A stretch of DNA of 64,000 bases from Melampsora larici-populina 98AG31 (GCF_000204055.1 NW_006768824.1:374366-438365), one strand, 5' to 3'. Shown: positions 11,722 to 22,950, counted from the first letter of the stretch. Made by a program: numbers and translations. Notes: a model not told the origin generated them from the letters alone.

Positions 11722-11845
11722 CAGCTATTCCAGGAATTAATGTCACCCCCCCTTGTTTTTTTTTTGTTTTTTTTAGCCGGAGAAAAAAAAATCTCAGCCG
11801 GGGGAGAAGAAACTTGATATGAATTGTAAATAAAGCTGGGTGTGG
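11722..11845 (+). repeat. Left terminal inverted repeat of the two-gene transposon
   Basis: 124 bp beginning CAGCTATTCCAGGAATTAAT. It contains a C-run, a T-run, AGCCGGAG, CTTGATATGAATTGTAAATA and CTGGGTGTGG. It matches the complement of 17187-17309 with scattered differences, so the two ends have diverged since insertion. Confidence 0.9.
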
Positions 11846-11990
11846 CAAAGTAAGACATACACTTACATAGTCCATCCGGATGAAGCTCCCCTTTCATCTT
11901 TTTATTCGGCCCCATCCTAGATTCCGTGCCACCAACTCCACCACAATCATCATCGATTCACCCTTCAGCTTTAATCCGTAAACAAAGATC

Positions 11991-13118
11991 ATGCCACCTC
12001 ACCGGCGCCCCTGCAAATATGATCCAGGTATCAAGGTTCTGGCCATCCAGTACTTCCGTGAAGGGAAGACCATCAAGAAAGTCCAACATAAATTACGAAG
12101 TCCAGTGACACGTCGAACCCTTCAACGTTGGAAAGTTCTCTATGAACGTACACAGTCAGTTGTACGGGACCCAAGGACTTACGAGACTCTAGGTCGTTCC
12201 TCAACCTTTACAGATGAAGATCTTGAGTTTATGTTAGAGCTTCTTGAAGCAGATCCAGCCTTGTATTTGGACGAGTATCGTGATGAGATGTATCGAACTA
12301 CCGGTGTCTGGGTTTGCCTTCAGACCATTGCAACCGATCTCAAAACCCGGCTCCAGATGACCCGGAAGAAATCGAGGACTGTCAATCCAAATCAAAGCGC
12401 AACCAAACGAGCACAATTTTTATATAAAATGGGAGCTTTGAGACCTGATATGCTCGTTTTTTTGGGTAAGTTACCTTTTAGTTGATGACATTGAAACCTG
12501 TAGTTTCGCTGAACAAATCTATCTTGATTTTTCTTCAGATGAATGTGCAGTTGATGAGCAATATATGAGAAGACCTTATGGACGAGCTAAAAAGGGTTAT
12601 CGTACACGAAGAGTCCAATGGAGCCGAAGAGGCAAACGATATTCCCTCCTCCCGGCAATATTTGAGCAAGGTGTGTTGGCAGCTGACTGCCAAGAGGGGG
12701 GTTATGATTGAAGAGACTTCGAACACTTTCTTAAACACCAATTGGTAAGTTATGCTTTCAACTTCATCTATTGCACAATTTCCTTACTTAGACTTGGTTC
12801 CCAGTTTCCGTGATGAACAGTTATCCAAATGCCAAATCGGTCCTGGTCATGGATAATTGCAGTATTCACAAGGGTGGACGAATTGATGAGCTCGCCGAGG
12901 AACGTGGCATTCGTATAATGTACTTACCACCTTACTCACCAGATTTCAATCCAATCGAGAAAGCCTTTGGGATCTTCAAATCGAACTTGCGACGTTCCCA
13001 ATGTCTTGCTCAGGCTCATCCGGATGAAAAAATCGATACCATTTTGAACAGCGTTTGGGAGATCTTTACACCCCACCTCATGTATCGGCTTTTTGTAGCT
13101 TGCGGGTACTGGATATAA
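11991..13118 (+). pseudogene. DD34E (Tc1/IS630-type) transposase, copy 2, with one in-frame stop
   Basis: Three exons: 11991-12465, 12539-12744 and 12792-13118 (335 codons), with introns in the same positions and phases as copy 1. Residues 1-70 are basic with a helix-turn-helix-like segment. A region with PALYLDE and KSRTVNPNQ follows. The catalytic triad is the Asp of DECAVDEQY (exon 2), the Asp of VLVMDNCSIHKGG, and 34 residues later the Glu of FNPIEKAFG. It would cut and paste the element at TA sites in the nucleus. One TGA inside exon 2, at about 12708, breaks GGYD-RDFEHFL; CGA is the likely ancestor. The third exon uses the acceptor ending at 12791, because the more obvious CAG at 12804 gives the wrong phase. 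Confidence 0.85.
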
Positions 13119-14579
13119 CCAGCTTGGGAGTCTATCATACTGTAAAGTTTATCATACGATCATATTAGAAACTCTCAATACAAATACTCAATCTGTTTTT
13201 GATCAATTTCATCATTCGATTATCTTGTCTATGACCGATTGTGTCTTTGTAATGTATTGATCTCGGTCATCGATTAAGCTCCTCTTGTAATCGATCAATT
13301 TTTTCTAAGAATCTCATTGCACAGAGTTTTTTCTCAGCAACAACAGTGTCTGTTGAAATCAATTTACTGTTCTCATCTCTGGTCGTGTTTTTTATCTCGT
13401 GTTTTGATTGAACTTGTTTGTGGGTTGTATGGATCTCATTGTCCGACTCAGCTCATCTTGTTATTGACCCCTTGTTTATCATCGATTGTTTTAGTAATCT
13501 CAATGTCCTTTGAGTCTGTGAATGTTCGCACTTTGGATCAATCTCGATTTCTTATCTAGCTCGTTTCGTGATTGATCTACCTGGCTTCAACCCTTACCTC
13601 CTTTGACCACTACAAGTCCTCCACTATTGACTCTTTTGAGCTTGAGTAGGAACACCAGTCTTAATCAGAACACAGTTGTAGATGGAAACCCAAGTAGTAG
13701 TAACGCGCCAGGGAAAGCATCTATGACGAGTCCTACTGGCCCTCAGTTTGATCTCTTGGATACCTTTTTAACTTGGCAAGGCTATGATCAATGAAGAAAG
13801 TCGCTTCGATCAGTGCTTTTGTTTTATCGAAAATATCAATGGATACTCTTATTTTACATCTCTTTACTTTTTACCATTTTCTTTTTTTTATAGATTGATA
13901 TCATTCGAGTTCAGTTCACTATGACCAAAAGATGATTAGAGAAGACAAAAAGATGAAGCTTGTTAAAGGTCTTTTGGATTGAGTTCATTTTTGATCGAGC
14001 TCAATTTTTGACCGATTGCTTTTCATTTTGATCGATTTCCATATTTCTCATTTGCCATCATTCTCATTAGGAGGTGACTTGGGATGATGATTTTCAAAGA
14101 AGGACAAGCATGACTTCAAACAAAACAAAAGACATGACTCAGTCATGTAATGTCAAAAATAAAGAACCAGTAGCTAAATGAGGAATGCCTTAAAGGACAA
14201 TGTGTTAAAGAAATATCGAGTTAAGATCGAGTTTGAAATGTGAAAGAGTGACAAAAAGAACTCAGTTGCGATATGGAAAGACCAAGTAGCTGATCTGGGA
14301 GTGACATAAAGAACGATGTGTACAAGAACTTTTGAGTTAGAAAACTGAACTTGCGAGATGGAATGACCAAGTAACCGATCTGGGAGTCGCATAATGAATG
14401 ATGTGTACAAGACCATTCGAGTTAGAAAACTGAAAGAGTGACAAAAAGATCAACCAAAAAGATCAACAACAGAAAGTAAATTCTGAAGTGACAAATTCCA
14501 AAGGGAACATGCAAAGATAGTGAGAAGGAGACTAAGTTGCTTGTGCGATAGTAGGGTAATAAGTGGAAAATAAGTCCAG
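13119..14579. other. Non-coding middle of the two-gene transposon
   Basis: The sequence between the convergent genes is rich in short TTGATCGATT-like words and T-runs. It has no ORF with recognisable content. At about 14170-14445 there are imperfect tandem units of roughly 90-110 bp (ACCAAGTAGC, GATCTGGGAGTG, GATGTGTACAAGA, GAGTTAGAAAACTGAA), repeated two to three times. Confidence 0.6.
14170..14445. repeat. Imperfect tandem repeat inside the transposon
   Basis: Two well-matched units (about 14275-14365 and 14366-14440) and one poorer unit to their left share ACCAAGTA, GATCTGGGAGT, GATGTGTACAAGA and GAGTTAGAAAACTGAA. They lie just beyond the 3' end of the accessory gene. Confidence 0.7.
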
Positions 14580-17017
14580 TCACTTTTGACGAGACTTGAG
14601 TAATTGGTTGTATTTTGGTACAGCTTTCCATATGTCGGATGCATGTACCAAAGGAATTCCGATTTGCAAAAGGTTAGCCATCGAGCAAGTTTCTCGATCG
14701 AGCAATCGACTGAAGGTATCAATTCCATTTTCTTGTAAGATTGTTCTGGTTTTGGTGTACTCGGGCTTGATTTGAGCAAATTCAAAGAAGTTTTCCAAAC
14801 CACCATGAGGTTCGGGAGCAGGCGAGTCTTCTCTAGTTGCTGTGTGAGGTGGTAAACCAAGTGGAGTGGGTGGGATCATCAACGGTTGAGTCGCATTGAC
14901 ACTACCTTGAGTGTTTTGGCCGAGACCAGGTGGAGCCGGAGAGAATCCGTAGGGTTGTGAAGCGCTCGATCCACCAGGTTGAAATGGGATGTAGTAGTTG
15001 TAGTTGGTGTGGATTGCTGGGGTGGTTGGAGGTACTGCAGGAGCAGCTATGAGCCCGGCTAAGCTTGGTCTTTTGCCCTCAAATTCCGCCTTGACTCGTT
15101 CCCAGTCAGATTTAAGTACATATTCGAAGTCATGGCGTGACATTGGGGGAGAAGTTTCATTGACACCTGTGGTCTTATTTGCCTGAAAGCCGAATGGAGC
15201 CAGGTCAGCTTATCTTTCTGCTGATTATGAAAAAGAAACACTTACCCAAGCATCGGCCCATATGCGAATACGACCTGTGTTCAAGGGTAGAACTTCCTGT
15301 GCATTCGCTGGATTGGGGAAAGGTACAACGTTCTCGCCAGCCTTGAACTGTTCTTCAAATTTGGCATACAAAATCTTGTAGCATTTGGTGGTTGGGTGAA
15401 CCCTTTCCGACTGGAAAGGTGGATCATATCAGCACATCATCAAATCAGACTGAGCTATTCAACACTTACACCATCAGTGTCGGTGTCTGAATTGTCTGAA
15501 CTGTTTTCTGCACTGATTTCGTTACCACTTAAAGCAGCTGCTCGCTCATCCTCAACGTGGTCTATGCGTTCTGGTTGAACCATTCGGAAACCCATACTGG
15601 TACCCACAGGAGATGCAAGTGCCTCTTCTGCAAAAGCCTTGAAGGTCTTGTTGTCTGTGATCAAAGCATGTTGGGCCTTCTTATGATTTTTGGATTTGTT
15701 GATCCAACCTTCAATATCGAGGTTTTCATGACGTTCCGCCGCAGCCAGGCGCTCGGCCGATCCAGCCTTGTTGGAATCACAGGCTGTGAAGAGTTGATTT
15801 ACGAAGTCAATCCATCCGCTACCTCGGAAGCTCATCTCCTTTCTGACTGGGCGTGGTGGTTTGTAGGGAGTAAATCGTGGAGATGCCATTTTGATTTTTT
15901 TTTGCTTTCCACCTTTCTTCTTTGAATTCTTGGCCTTTTTACCGCCTCTGGTCTCAAGAGGGACAGGAGAAATCTTGTGTTGCCAGAGTTCGTATGTGAT
16001 TTCTATAGATCAAAGCTTGGGGCTGAGTTGGCTGCAGTCATATTTTACATCGGTTTTGTTTTGCTTTGGGTTCGGCAGCTCAGGAAGGTTGTCATGATCG
16101 AGCTGATCTATTTCAGGGTAAGATCAATCCTATTGTCAGCCTAATCAAATCTACAATCAATCTGATGTATGTACATACCATTGCCGTCTTCTTCATCGCT
16201 CTCAAGATGTACAACTTTGGAGGTTTGTCTCAAAGAATGACTGCTTGTATCCGGTTTGGAAGGTGATCTCATATCTCCACGTGGATGTTGTACTAGATTT
16301 TGTTGACTAGACTTTGGATCCGGTTGGATAGGAAGTCTGTCATTTCCCAGTGAACTTTGATTTTGTTGGAAATGTTCATTTTGTTGATAAGGTTGAATTT
16401 GTTGATAATATTCATTTTGTCAATAAGGTTGATTTTGTTGATAAGATTGATCTGGGTGATAAGATTGATTTCCTTGACCCAAAACCCCGTTATTCACATC
16501 ATTCAAGTGGTGTTGATATTCTGACATCTGATTGTTAAAGTTTGAGGTTGAGGTGGATTGTTGGCTCAAATCTTGTCCCAAAGTCCTGTTTGATCGTGAG
16601 TCGAGTGGGCTTGGTGAAACATTCATTCCGCGATGCCAATCATTGAACCATGGGCTTGTTGGATTGCTGGGTGTGTTGTATCCATAGGCAGAGGAGTTGG
16701 AACCAGTATGTCTATATGTCAACGTGGGGCATTAGTCAGTCAAGCCTAACATGAGCAACTTCAAAATTCAACTAAAAACCAATGACATACACATTTCTCA
16801 TCTGGCTTTCAGCACCACGGGTGTAGTACATATCTGATGCTATAGCATCTTGAGGTGACTCTTCACCAGGGACATGATCTGGTCCTGTGGGGAAGAAAAA
16901 CTCGGCAGAGCTGACAATATTGGTGACAAAGATGTCATGAGCAATTCAGAAGTATGCAGTTGATAGAAAAGAAATGTGGGTGTACCTCGGTATTGGTCTA
17001 GAGTGATTGTTTGCCAT
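14580..17017 (-). pseudogene. Transposon accessory protein, SAM-like C-terminus (two in-frame stops)
   Basis: Six exons read on the minus strand: 17017-16986, 16910-16791, 16711-16179, 16107-15470, 15410-15246 and 15182-14580. Phases are consistent and they give about 696 codons. The first 250 residues are Gln/Asn/Ser-rich. A Lys-rich stretch (GGKKAKNSKKKGGKQKK) could be a nuclear signal. A folded-looking middle carries WIDFVNQLF and, just before an intron, RIRIWADAW. A Pro-rich linker leads to a C-terminal domain of about 70 residues (LENFFEF ... LLQIGIPLVHASDI) that resembles a SAM domain. TGA codons at 16420-16422 and 16010-16012 interrupt it, each in TTG context. The gene starts 170 bp inside the right inverted repeat. 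Copy 1 at 2797-3569 is its paralogue. I recognise no named family. Confidence 0.68.
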
Positions 17018-17186
17018 TTTTGGATGGTGGCTTGAGTCAGGTTGCCTATTTGGGACTGTTTTAGTGATGTTGAGATGGGAATTTGAGTTGAGGTTGGAGA
17101 GGGAGCTTCAACAGGGTGCTAGGTACCACCACCACGGCGCAATGATTTTGTCAAGCTTTACTAACTGAACCATCATACTCATTATT

Positions 17187-17309
17187 CCACGCCCAGCTTT
17201 ATTTACAATTCATATCAAGTTACTTCTACCCCGGCAGAGTTTATTTTTCTCCGGCTAAAAAAAAAAAAAAAAAAGCAAGGGGGGGTGACATTAATTCCTG
17301 GAATAGCTG
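17187..17309 (-). repeat. Right terminal inverted repeat of the two-gene transposon
   Basis: 123 bp, the complement of 11722-11845 with scattered mismatches and a different A/T-run length. It ends CCTGGAATAGCTG immediately before the TA duplication at 17310-17311. Confidence 0.9.
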
Positions 17310-17510
17310 TAGTCATAAAGCCCTTTAAGCTGGGATGAACAGCTTTTGAGAAAGACGAGTGAGAGTCTCGCAAAGGTAAAGTGGATGAATGGGTTGAAGT
17401 ATGGAGAAAGAGAGGGGTCGAATATGGTTTTAAAGAGGTCGTGCTTAGAATTATTCAATGACCATCAAGCTATGCTGAGCTGACTTTCATCGATCGATTC
17501 AAGAAAGAAA

Positions 17511-19013
17511 ATGTCGAATACTCAAATTCTTCAAAACCCATTAGCTTCAATCGATCAACCAACACCTTCTTCAAAAGATTCAATCTCACCTGAATTAGAA
17601 AGAGAGTTAAGGTTATGTTAGTCAAGTTTTCAATTCACTTCAATTCATTCATCTTTCTGATCTTCTTTGATTTATCATAACAGATGGCGGTCTTTTGATT
17701 CAACAGGCTGGAATCCTACTCAAACTGTTTGTCAAAAATATATTTCATATCTAGATCTTTGATTTTACAGAACACTGACTCATGAGATGGTTAAATGTAG
17801 TCCACAAATCGTGATGGCCACAGCTGCTACCCTTTTCCAACGATTTTACTTTGTCACTTCATTCAATCATTTTGGAATTCGAGTTCGTAATTCATGGTCT
17901 CAGATTACCAATTGTCACTATCGAAATGACCTATTCAAAACTCATCATCTTTTTTTTTGACTTGTCTCATCAAACGAACCAAACCAAACCAAACCGATTC
18001 ATAGGATGTATCAGCTGGAGCTCTATTTCTAGCAGCAAAACTAGAAGAGAAACCGGCACGAGTACGAGATATCATAAATGTTTATGATTATCTATTACAA
18101 TTGATTTCGTGGTCAAGATCAAGATTTCGAACCCAATCTGGTCTAAAACAAGATACGATGACATCCCTCAATGATCTAGCAAAAGAAGCAGAAGAAAGAA
18201 TTGCACTTAACCCACTTCTTCCAGATGAAATTAAAGCTAGTATGACCCGACATCTTAAATTAAAACAAACTTTGAATTGTGAGGGTTCTAATACTGAAAC
18301 TGTTATGGAAGAAGAAGGATTTATGAACCTAGAAGAACGTCAAAAGATTAAACTTGATTTATCTCAGTTTGAATATGAACCTATGGATTATTTTGCTTCT
18401 CGTTTTTATGATAGGAAAGAAGAGATTGTGGTAGCAGAGATGCAGATTTTGAAACGGTAAGTTTTGAAGAATTTCATATAGTTAAATCATCATCTTGATT
18501 CAGTAGGATCTAACAAGAAGCAATTTCATGTATAGACTAGGATTTCACGTTCAAGTTCAACATCCATATTCGGCAATGGTCAACTACCTCAAAGTCCTCA
18601 ATCTGACTGAGAACTCAAAAGTTTCTCAGCGTGCTTGGAGTTATCTCAATGACTCGTAAGTATAAGGTTACTCTCAATCACATCAATAAAACTACCTAAC
18701 CATCACAGCTCATCATCCTGACTCTTTTTCCAGTCTACTAACACCTTTACCAGCACTCTACCCACCAACACATCTCGCCACACTCTCAATTCACCTTGCC
18801 ATTGAAGACAACCAAGTCATCTTACCCGATCGTTGGTGGGAACTCTTTGATATCTCTGATCAATCAGAATTAGATCAAATGGCTGAATTACTCAAGTCGA
18901 TTTATCCATTAGAAGGTGGTGATCCGATTTGGTTTAGAGTTGGTGGACTTCCGGTTACTAAAGATGCTATGCGTCAATTTCTACTTGATCAACAAGCCAA
19001 GAAACCGATTTGA
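17511..19013 (+). CDS. Cyclin-L-like cyclin (transcription/splicing type), one questionable TGA
   Basis: The exon model is 17511-17611, 17684-17882, 18005-18456, 18536-18655 and 18734-19013 (384 codons). The cyclin box contains MATAATLFQRFY, GALFLAAKLEEKPARVRDIINVY, and in the second fold LKRLGFHVQVQHPYSAMVNYLKVL and SQRAWSYLNDSLLTPL, which are close to cyclin L. Cyclins L partner with CDK11-type kinases and act in transcription and pre-mRNA splicing in the nucleus. One TGA (17760-17762) lies in exon 2. Either it is a real nonsense mutation (CTTCGA to CTTTGA), or exon 2 is mostly intronic and exon 1 splices directly to 17771, which also keeps frame but removes the start of the cyclin box. The gene lies 200 bp from the transposon end. 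Confidence 0.8.
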
Positions 19014-20826
19014 AAGATCTTTAAGTCAGAATGTTATGGTGATCGTTACGAGTTGTATGGAATAAGTTTATACATCTCAACACATGAGCTTACGTAAGAA
19101 TACCATCGTCTGATGAATGCTGTCTTGGAAGTAAAACGAACAGCACACCCTAACAACACGATCGTCACAGCCTTGCAAACTGATCTGTTAGTTCCTTGAA
19201 CTCTTTTCTTACATTATGGTCTGTAGATTTGTGTTGTATTGCAGAGTGATCCAGAAGTAAGTGAGTTTAAAAGTGATCATGTGACAAAGAGGAAGAAGAA
19301 GAGCAAAAAAAATCGGTTCCAACTTCAAAAGGATGGTTCCAATTGCCTCCAATTGTCTTTGATGTATTTTTCAAAGAAACTCCATGACTTTGGTTGTTGA
19401 ATTTCGAGAGTCTTAGAATTGCGGCAGACAAGGATTGGACTGATATACTTACATTCAAACACGTACAATACATCGTTTTGATTCTTTATATGGTGAATCT
19501 TCACGCTTGCTTTCTTGGGTATCTGATCTATGTGGAATTGCGCATATGGTTATCAAGTGGGAAAAGAACTTGGATCAAATAGTAGGAGTATATGTATCAG
19601 GCCACTCAGATGAAAGCTCCACTCTATGGTTTCTTTCGGATGAAAGACCAACAGAAGTTGAGGAACGTGTCACCTCAACTACACAGCGTCGGTCGAGAAA
19701 CAGTCTTCTTGCCGTCAGTGTCATACACGAATTCTCTTTTTCGGAAATGATGATGGACCCCAAACTTTTACCATCTGTGACCATATTCCTCCTTTGTGGA
19801 TCCAGTGACCCGAGTCCAGTCTCGAGACTACACCTCAAGTTGAACCTCATGGGTTTTTGAGGTCAGTTGCACAGCTTTTTGGATGGTCAACTTGATCTCT
19901 TGAAAAGCAAAGTTTTCAGACTCTTGGGTTTTATCTTTTTTGATGTTCATCGAGGCTTGGCAGTGAAGGAATTGACTTTATGAGATGTTATCCTCGGACC
20001 TCGGCCTAGTTCGTCGAGCCCAATCAACTATTGTCAAGACTTACGATGAAGCCGTCTTGTGTCTGATCGATTTCGAGTGATCTGGACCCACCTGGATGAT
20101 ACATATCAGGGTAAAGGTTCAAGGTCATCCTTCGTGTGGTCTATGAAATCCCTATCATTGTTCAGATAAATCAAAGTAAGGCACCTTTGACGACCGGGGG
20201 AAAAGGTTTCAATGTCATCCGGCAAGCTTTGGTCTAGTCGATGTCGTTGAACGGGCTTTTGGATTTGGATGATCTACACGTTGATCTCCAAAAAGATGAG
20301 GCTGTGGGTTCTTTAGTTTTGTATTTCTTGCTATTCATCGAGACTTGGTAGTGGTGGGGTTGACTTCATGAGGTGCAATCCTCGCTCCGATCGTCGACCT
20401 CAAGTCTCAAGACACAGCAAGACTTTGTGTGTCTGATCAAGTTCGAGTAATCTTGTCCCACCTTGATGGTACAGAGGAAACTAAAGGCTCAAAAACATGC
20501 TTCATGTGGTCTATAAAGTCCCTATCATTGTCCAGATGAATCAAAATCCTTCATTCCGAATCACTCTCAGCTTGTCTTAGCCTCCACCATCGTGACACCT
20601 ATCATCTGTATCCAGTGTTCATAGCTCAAAAATAAGTCGAATCCCGTCGCCTACTCATAAATTGTATCATAAACACAGGAGTTTGTTTTCCTTTAGCTGC
20701 ACCTAAATTCCGATTGCAAAGAATAAGTCAGATTCTTACGTAGGTTCTTTTCAGTCTGTTCAGTCCAAGACCCTTGATAATCTTGATTCTTATCTAATGC
20801 TGATCATCTACTGGGCTCGCTACAGA
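19014..20826. other. Intergenic with a degenerate direct repeat
   Basis: No convincing gene was found; ORFs at 19267-19860 overlap on both strands without domains. Two diverged copies of a segment of about 300 bp lie at about 19870-20180 and 20240-20545, offset by 370-388 bp. Both contain TTCATCGAG-CTTGG-AGTG, CAATCCTCG/TTATCCTCG, CTGATC-A-TTCGAGT and TGTGGTCTAT-AA-TCCCTATCATTG. They look like an old tandem duplication of unknown origin. Confidence 0.6.
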
Positions 20827-21366
20827 ATGAAATCAATAACATGCGTATTCTTTGTGGCGGCTCACTTCTCGCTTTATGGACATGTGTTGTCACAACAAGA
20901 AGGTTTCTTGTGCGACTTACCCGCGAGCTTCAAACCTGCAAAGGGCGTCTGTGCAAACCCTGGTCTAGCACCAACAGACAAGAACCCATTGATAAACTTC
21001 ATCTTGGATCGTGAGTATCATCCTCCCTTTCCTGACCAGGAAGACGAGCAGTTCTACCTTCATGGCACTCTGACAGCACTTACTGACTTTATATCTCAAA
21101 ACCTTTAGCTATCGATGCAGACCTATTGGAATCGGACCAAGGCGGCTTCAGTTTTTGGTCCTGTGATAAACACAAGGACAAAGTGTCATATTGCTGTACC
21201 GTTTCCGCCGCATCACCAGCTGTAAGTATCTTTTTCCTCCCAAGCTTGTCACATGTTTTCAATGGCTGAAAAACATCAACTTTCATATCCTTTGTAATCC
21301 TTTGTTTTTATCAAGGATAAGAATCAAAAGTTAGCTGCGGCCTGTCGCAGGCAGAACTCAGCCTGA
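20827..21366 (+). CDS. Small secreted cysteine-containing protein (candidate effector)
   Basis: Three exons: 20827-21010, 21109-21221 and 21316-21366 (115 aa). The first 22 residues, MKSITCVFFVAAHFSLYGHVLS, form a signal peptide with a likely cleavage before QQEG. The mature part of about 93 residues has six Cys (LCDL, GVCAN, WSCDK, SYCCT, AACRR), an even number that allows three disulfides. It has no membrane segment. The second exon reaches GT at 21222, and the third ends CRRQNSA then TGA. Short, Cys-rich, secreted, intron-rich genes of unknown fold are typical of rust effector repertoires or cell-wall proteins. I recognise no specific family. An in-frame ATG lies upstream at 20797, but it would bury the signal peptide. 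Confidence 0.72.
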
Positions 21367-21605
21367 TTTTTGAGATGTGTTTTGTTCTCTTGAAGAGTTA
21401 TCGTGATGAATGCGTCCACAGATGATACTTGCATTTCTTGAGAGCATTGTAGCCTTGTAGCATGTATGAAAATGTATCTTCAATTGACAATAGGATACCT
21501 ATCATATTTTTTCAATGCCCACCAGACCCTAGGGTCAGCACACAAAGTTGATCCAAAGTCAGTCTCTTGGACTTGGACTTGGACTTGGAGAAGACTGGTC
21601 ACAAT

Positions 21606-21871
21606 AGGACCCCGGTATGCTCCTATGAGGGGTACTGATGTAAAAAGATGACTTTTGAGCTCCCGCGGAGATAAGCCCCTTGCTTTACCCATACTTTCAG
21701 ACAAGTTTAATCTTTCAAATCGGCTGTATTGTACCTTTAAGCAGCTCTGGAATGGGCAGAAACCGGCAAAATCTAAGACACTAGTGCATAATCCGATGAA
21801 GCGTAATTACGCGGGAGCTCAAAAGTCATCTTTTTACATCAGTACCCCTCATAGGAGCATACCGGGGTCCT
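21606..21871. mobile_element. hAT-like MITE, 266 bp, perfect 8-bp target duplication
   Basis: Inverted ends of about 60 bp begin AGGACCCCGGTATGCTCC and continue through GATGTAAAAAGATGAC to GAGCTCCCGCG. GTCACAAT flanks it on both sides (21598-21605 and 21872-21879). An 8-bp duplication marks the hAT superfamily. A relative with the same terminal AGGACCCCGG and internal GATGTAAAA is at 45603-45874. It is non-coding. Confidence 0.9.
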
Positions 21872-21879
21872 GTCACAAT

Positions 21880-22950
21880 GTTGAGCCAATGCCTGAAGCG
21901 CCCCGCCACAAAAAGCGGGTCGGGGCGCGCCGTCTGCGCTCTTGGCCCGAGAAATTACATGTAGCGGGGCACCATTCTAAAGGGACGGAACCAAATATTG
22001 CTGTGTTATGTCGTGACATGACACATGCAACCACCCCCAACCCTTCATTTCCATTACATCATTGCCTCTCCAAACCCCAACTCAAAATCAACTCAAACCC
22101 CTCCACCAGCCAAGACTTCCTTATGAACACAAGGAATAATGTCCATTGAATCAACCCCATCCCCCATATTGGTAGGTATAAAGTAAGTGTCATTTCTGTT
22201 TTTCTTTTGATTCTTCTCACAACACTCGGACCTCAGCGTTATGATTACGTTCAACAGTACAGTTTGGCATGGGTCACACCTTACCATAATCAAACTTAAC
22301 AAAGTCCCTTGCCAAGCTTGGAGGAAGTAGACATGGACACCTGTGGCAAAGTGATACACCAGTGAAGTGATACCTGGTTTTCTCTGGCTGATCCATACAT
22401 GGGTATACAGACTTCTCAAACAAAAAAATCAATTTGGACACCAGCTATGAATCTGTTGAGCATGCTACCAAAATTGCCTCAAAGTTCACTTCTGTGGACC
22501 AAGTAATCTTACAAATTGTGTACTTCTTTCATTCAACCTTTGTTCTCAAGATGTTAGCAGTCAAAAAGAGCTATGTGTAAAGGTAATGCTTTATGAATGT
22601 AATATGTGGAATCAAAAAAATTCCAAACATAAGTTAGATCACATCTTTATGTGAGTGATCATGTGATCTGTGAGCCTTGAGAATGTAATTTGAAAAGTAT
22701 GCTCCCTGAATGGCTGATCAGCCCAAGGCTGATTTTTGGCAGATATTGAATTTCAGTGTTGCATTTTGCATTTTCTGATCTGCTATTCTCAAGAAAGTCC
22801 CACAACTTGCCTTGCACACTTTGAGCACAGCAAGGGACTTATGACAAAGGACCATGTTTTGGGTGGTGAGGGGAATCAGTTCTTGCAAGAATTTGCCTTC
22901 CTCATAATCATTTCTCCCATTTGTAGATTTTCATGAGGCAAAGAAATAAA
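21880..22950. other. Intergenic with a GC-rich patch and a dispersed repeat
   Basis: A G+C-rich patch lies at 21896-22000 (GCGCCCCGCC ... GGGGCGCGCC), out of character with its surroundings. At 22795-22940 the minus strand matches a repeat also seen at 28350-28450 and 28780-28930: CTTTGCCTCAT, AAAATCTA, CTCATTCCC-like and TGGTCCTTTGTCATAAGTCC. No gene was identified. Confidence 0.55.

Larger units (their letters stand above)
11722..17309. mobile_element. Complete two-gene DD34E transposon (copy 2), TA target duplication
   Basis: The 5588-bp unit is bounded by long inverted repeats that start CAGCTATTCCAGG and is flanked by TA at 11720-11721 and 17310-17311. Each repeat is followed by an inward-facing gene: transposase on the plus strand at 11991-13118 and a larger accessory gene on the minus strand at 17017-14580. 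Their 3' ends converge on a 1.4-kb non-coding middle. TA duplication, CAG-initial ends and a DD34E transposase fit the Tc1/mariner-IS630 superfamily. In-frame TGA codons in both genes make this copy non-autonomous. Confidence 0.87.
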
